Shown here: positions 5,685 to 5,969 of the stretch, in pieces
Numbering within the stretch: the stretch's first letter is position 1
Layout: each line of letters starts with the position of its first letter
NCBI GenBank assembly: GCA_947470205.1
Contig: CANISK010000098.1
Span: forward strand, 1 to 5,969
Length of the DNA: 5,969 nt
Reading direction: 5' to 3'
Source: Neisseriaceae bacterium
Lineage (GTDB): Bacteria; Pseudomonadota; Gammaproteobacteria; Burkholderiales; UBA11063
Program-made: the position numbers and the translations under genes
Notes under the pieces: generated by a model
Seen by the model: the letters and a program-made list of their open reading frames with translations, nothing else
Databases searched by the model: none
What the model was told of the DNA's origin: nothing

Positions 5685-5969
5685 ATGAAAAAACTTACAA
5701 TCGGGGAAATGGTATTTATTGCAGTCTTGGGGACTTTGATGGGTGTGGTTTGGTGGGCGTATACTTTTTTAAATGACATATTAGCACCATTTCTAAAAAT
5801 ATTTGCGTTGGATGGGTTGCTCGGTGGTATGTGGCTTATGGGTGGGACTTTTTTTGGGTATATCATCCGAAAAAGAGGGAGCGCTCTTTTGGGAGAGGTA
5901 ATCGCAGCTGTTGCTCAAGGTTTTATATCTCGTTGGGGGGTATCTTCCCTCATTTACGGACTTATTCAA
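5685..5969 (+). CDS. ykoE: ECF-transporter S component, YkoE family (HMP/thiamine-type), cut by the right edge
   Basis: Ninety-five codons run from the ATG at 5685 to the window end without a stop; YkoE proteins are about 200 aa, so roughly half is visible. YkoE is the membrane substrate-binding subunit of an energy-coupling-factor ABC importer, associated with the thiamine precursor hydroxymethylpyrimidine or thiamine itself. It normally works with an ATPase (YkoD) and a coupling protein (YkoC). What is seen: a first membrane helix at about 8-29 with WWAY, a second at about 44-61 (GGMWLMGG), the charged turn YIIRKRGSALLGE (59-71), which matches the family's IRKPGAAL..E signature, then AAVAQG and a closing GLIQ. 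The gene lies 23 nt after the reductase gene with no terminator between. Its own palindrome sits in the gap. No clear Shine-Dalgarno is present. Family assignment is by recalled sequence pattern; the transported substrate here is inferred. Confidence 0.8.
   Translation, partial: MKKLTIGEMVFIAVLGTLMGVVWWAYTFLNDILAPFLKIFALDGLLGGMWLMGGTFFGYIIRKRGSALLGEVIAAVAQGFISRWGVSSLIYGLIQ

Noticed and set aside
5645..5866. 73-codon minus-strand open frame overlapping the YkoE-like gene
   Set aside because: It is antisense to the family-signature region of the transporter gene and has no recognisable product.
1..5969. CRISPR array, insertion sequence, tRNA or rRNA
   Set aside because: Reading both strands showed no regularly spaced direct repeats, transposase motifs with terminal inverted repeats, or cloverleaf/rRNA signatures.

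Overview
The window is AT-rich (roughly one third G+C by eye) and reads as bacterial. Two consecutive genes have textbook lipoprotein signal peptides, and their products carry the Cys-pair beta-sandwich modules common in Gram-negative surface lipoproteins. An AT-rich gammaproteobacterium (Francisellaceae/Fastidiosibacteraceae or Legionellales-like) would fit, but the sequence does not fix the taxon and I hold that placement at low confidence.

Left two thirds (1-4079, minus strand): two large lipoprotein genes in tandem, transcribed right to left. The first in transcription order (4079-2181) encodes a 632-residue protein. After 41 nt comes a second gene starting at 2139. It stays open through 713 codons to the left window edge, so its 3' end is outside the window. 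Both proteins have a lipobox, a low-complexity linker, then a string of immunoglobulin-like modules. Each module is marked by a C-x(~11)-C motif of the 'choice-of-anchor D'/ASH-like type. They look like diverged paralogues forming one operon. A likely promoter sits at 4133-4162, and a 26-bp inverted repeat is centred on its -10 box.

Middle (4080-4434): a 355-bp divergent intergenic region with the lipoprotein promoter at one end. At the other end is a short palindrome in front of the plus-strand genes. I find no convincing gene in it.

Right third (4435-5969, plus strand): a complete stand-alone thioester-reductase-like NAD(P)-dependent SDR (408 aa). It is followed after 23 nt by the first 95 codons of a YkoE-type ECF-transporter substrate-binding membrane protein (the HMP/thiamine family), cut by the right edge. 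Both genes are preceded by nearly the same 17-bp element containing the palindrome ATACT-GYG-AGTAT, which suggests one regulator controls both. How a carrier-bound thioester reductase relates to a vitamin-type uptake protein is not evident and is the main metabolic puzzle here.

The most notable observations are the shared palindrome, the inverted repeat over the lipoprotein promoter, and the tandem multi-module surface lipoproteins. None of them proves a new system.
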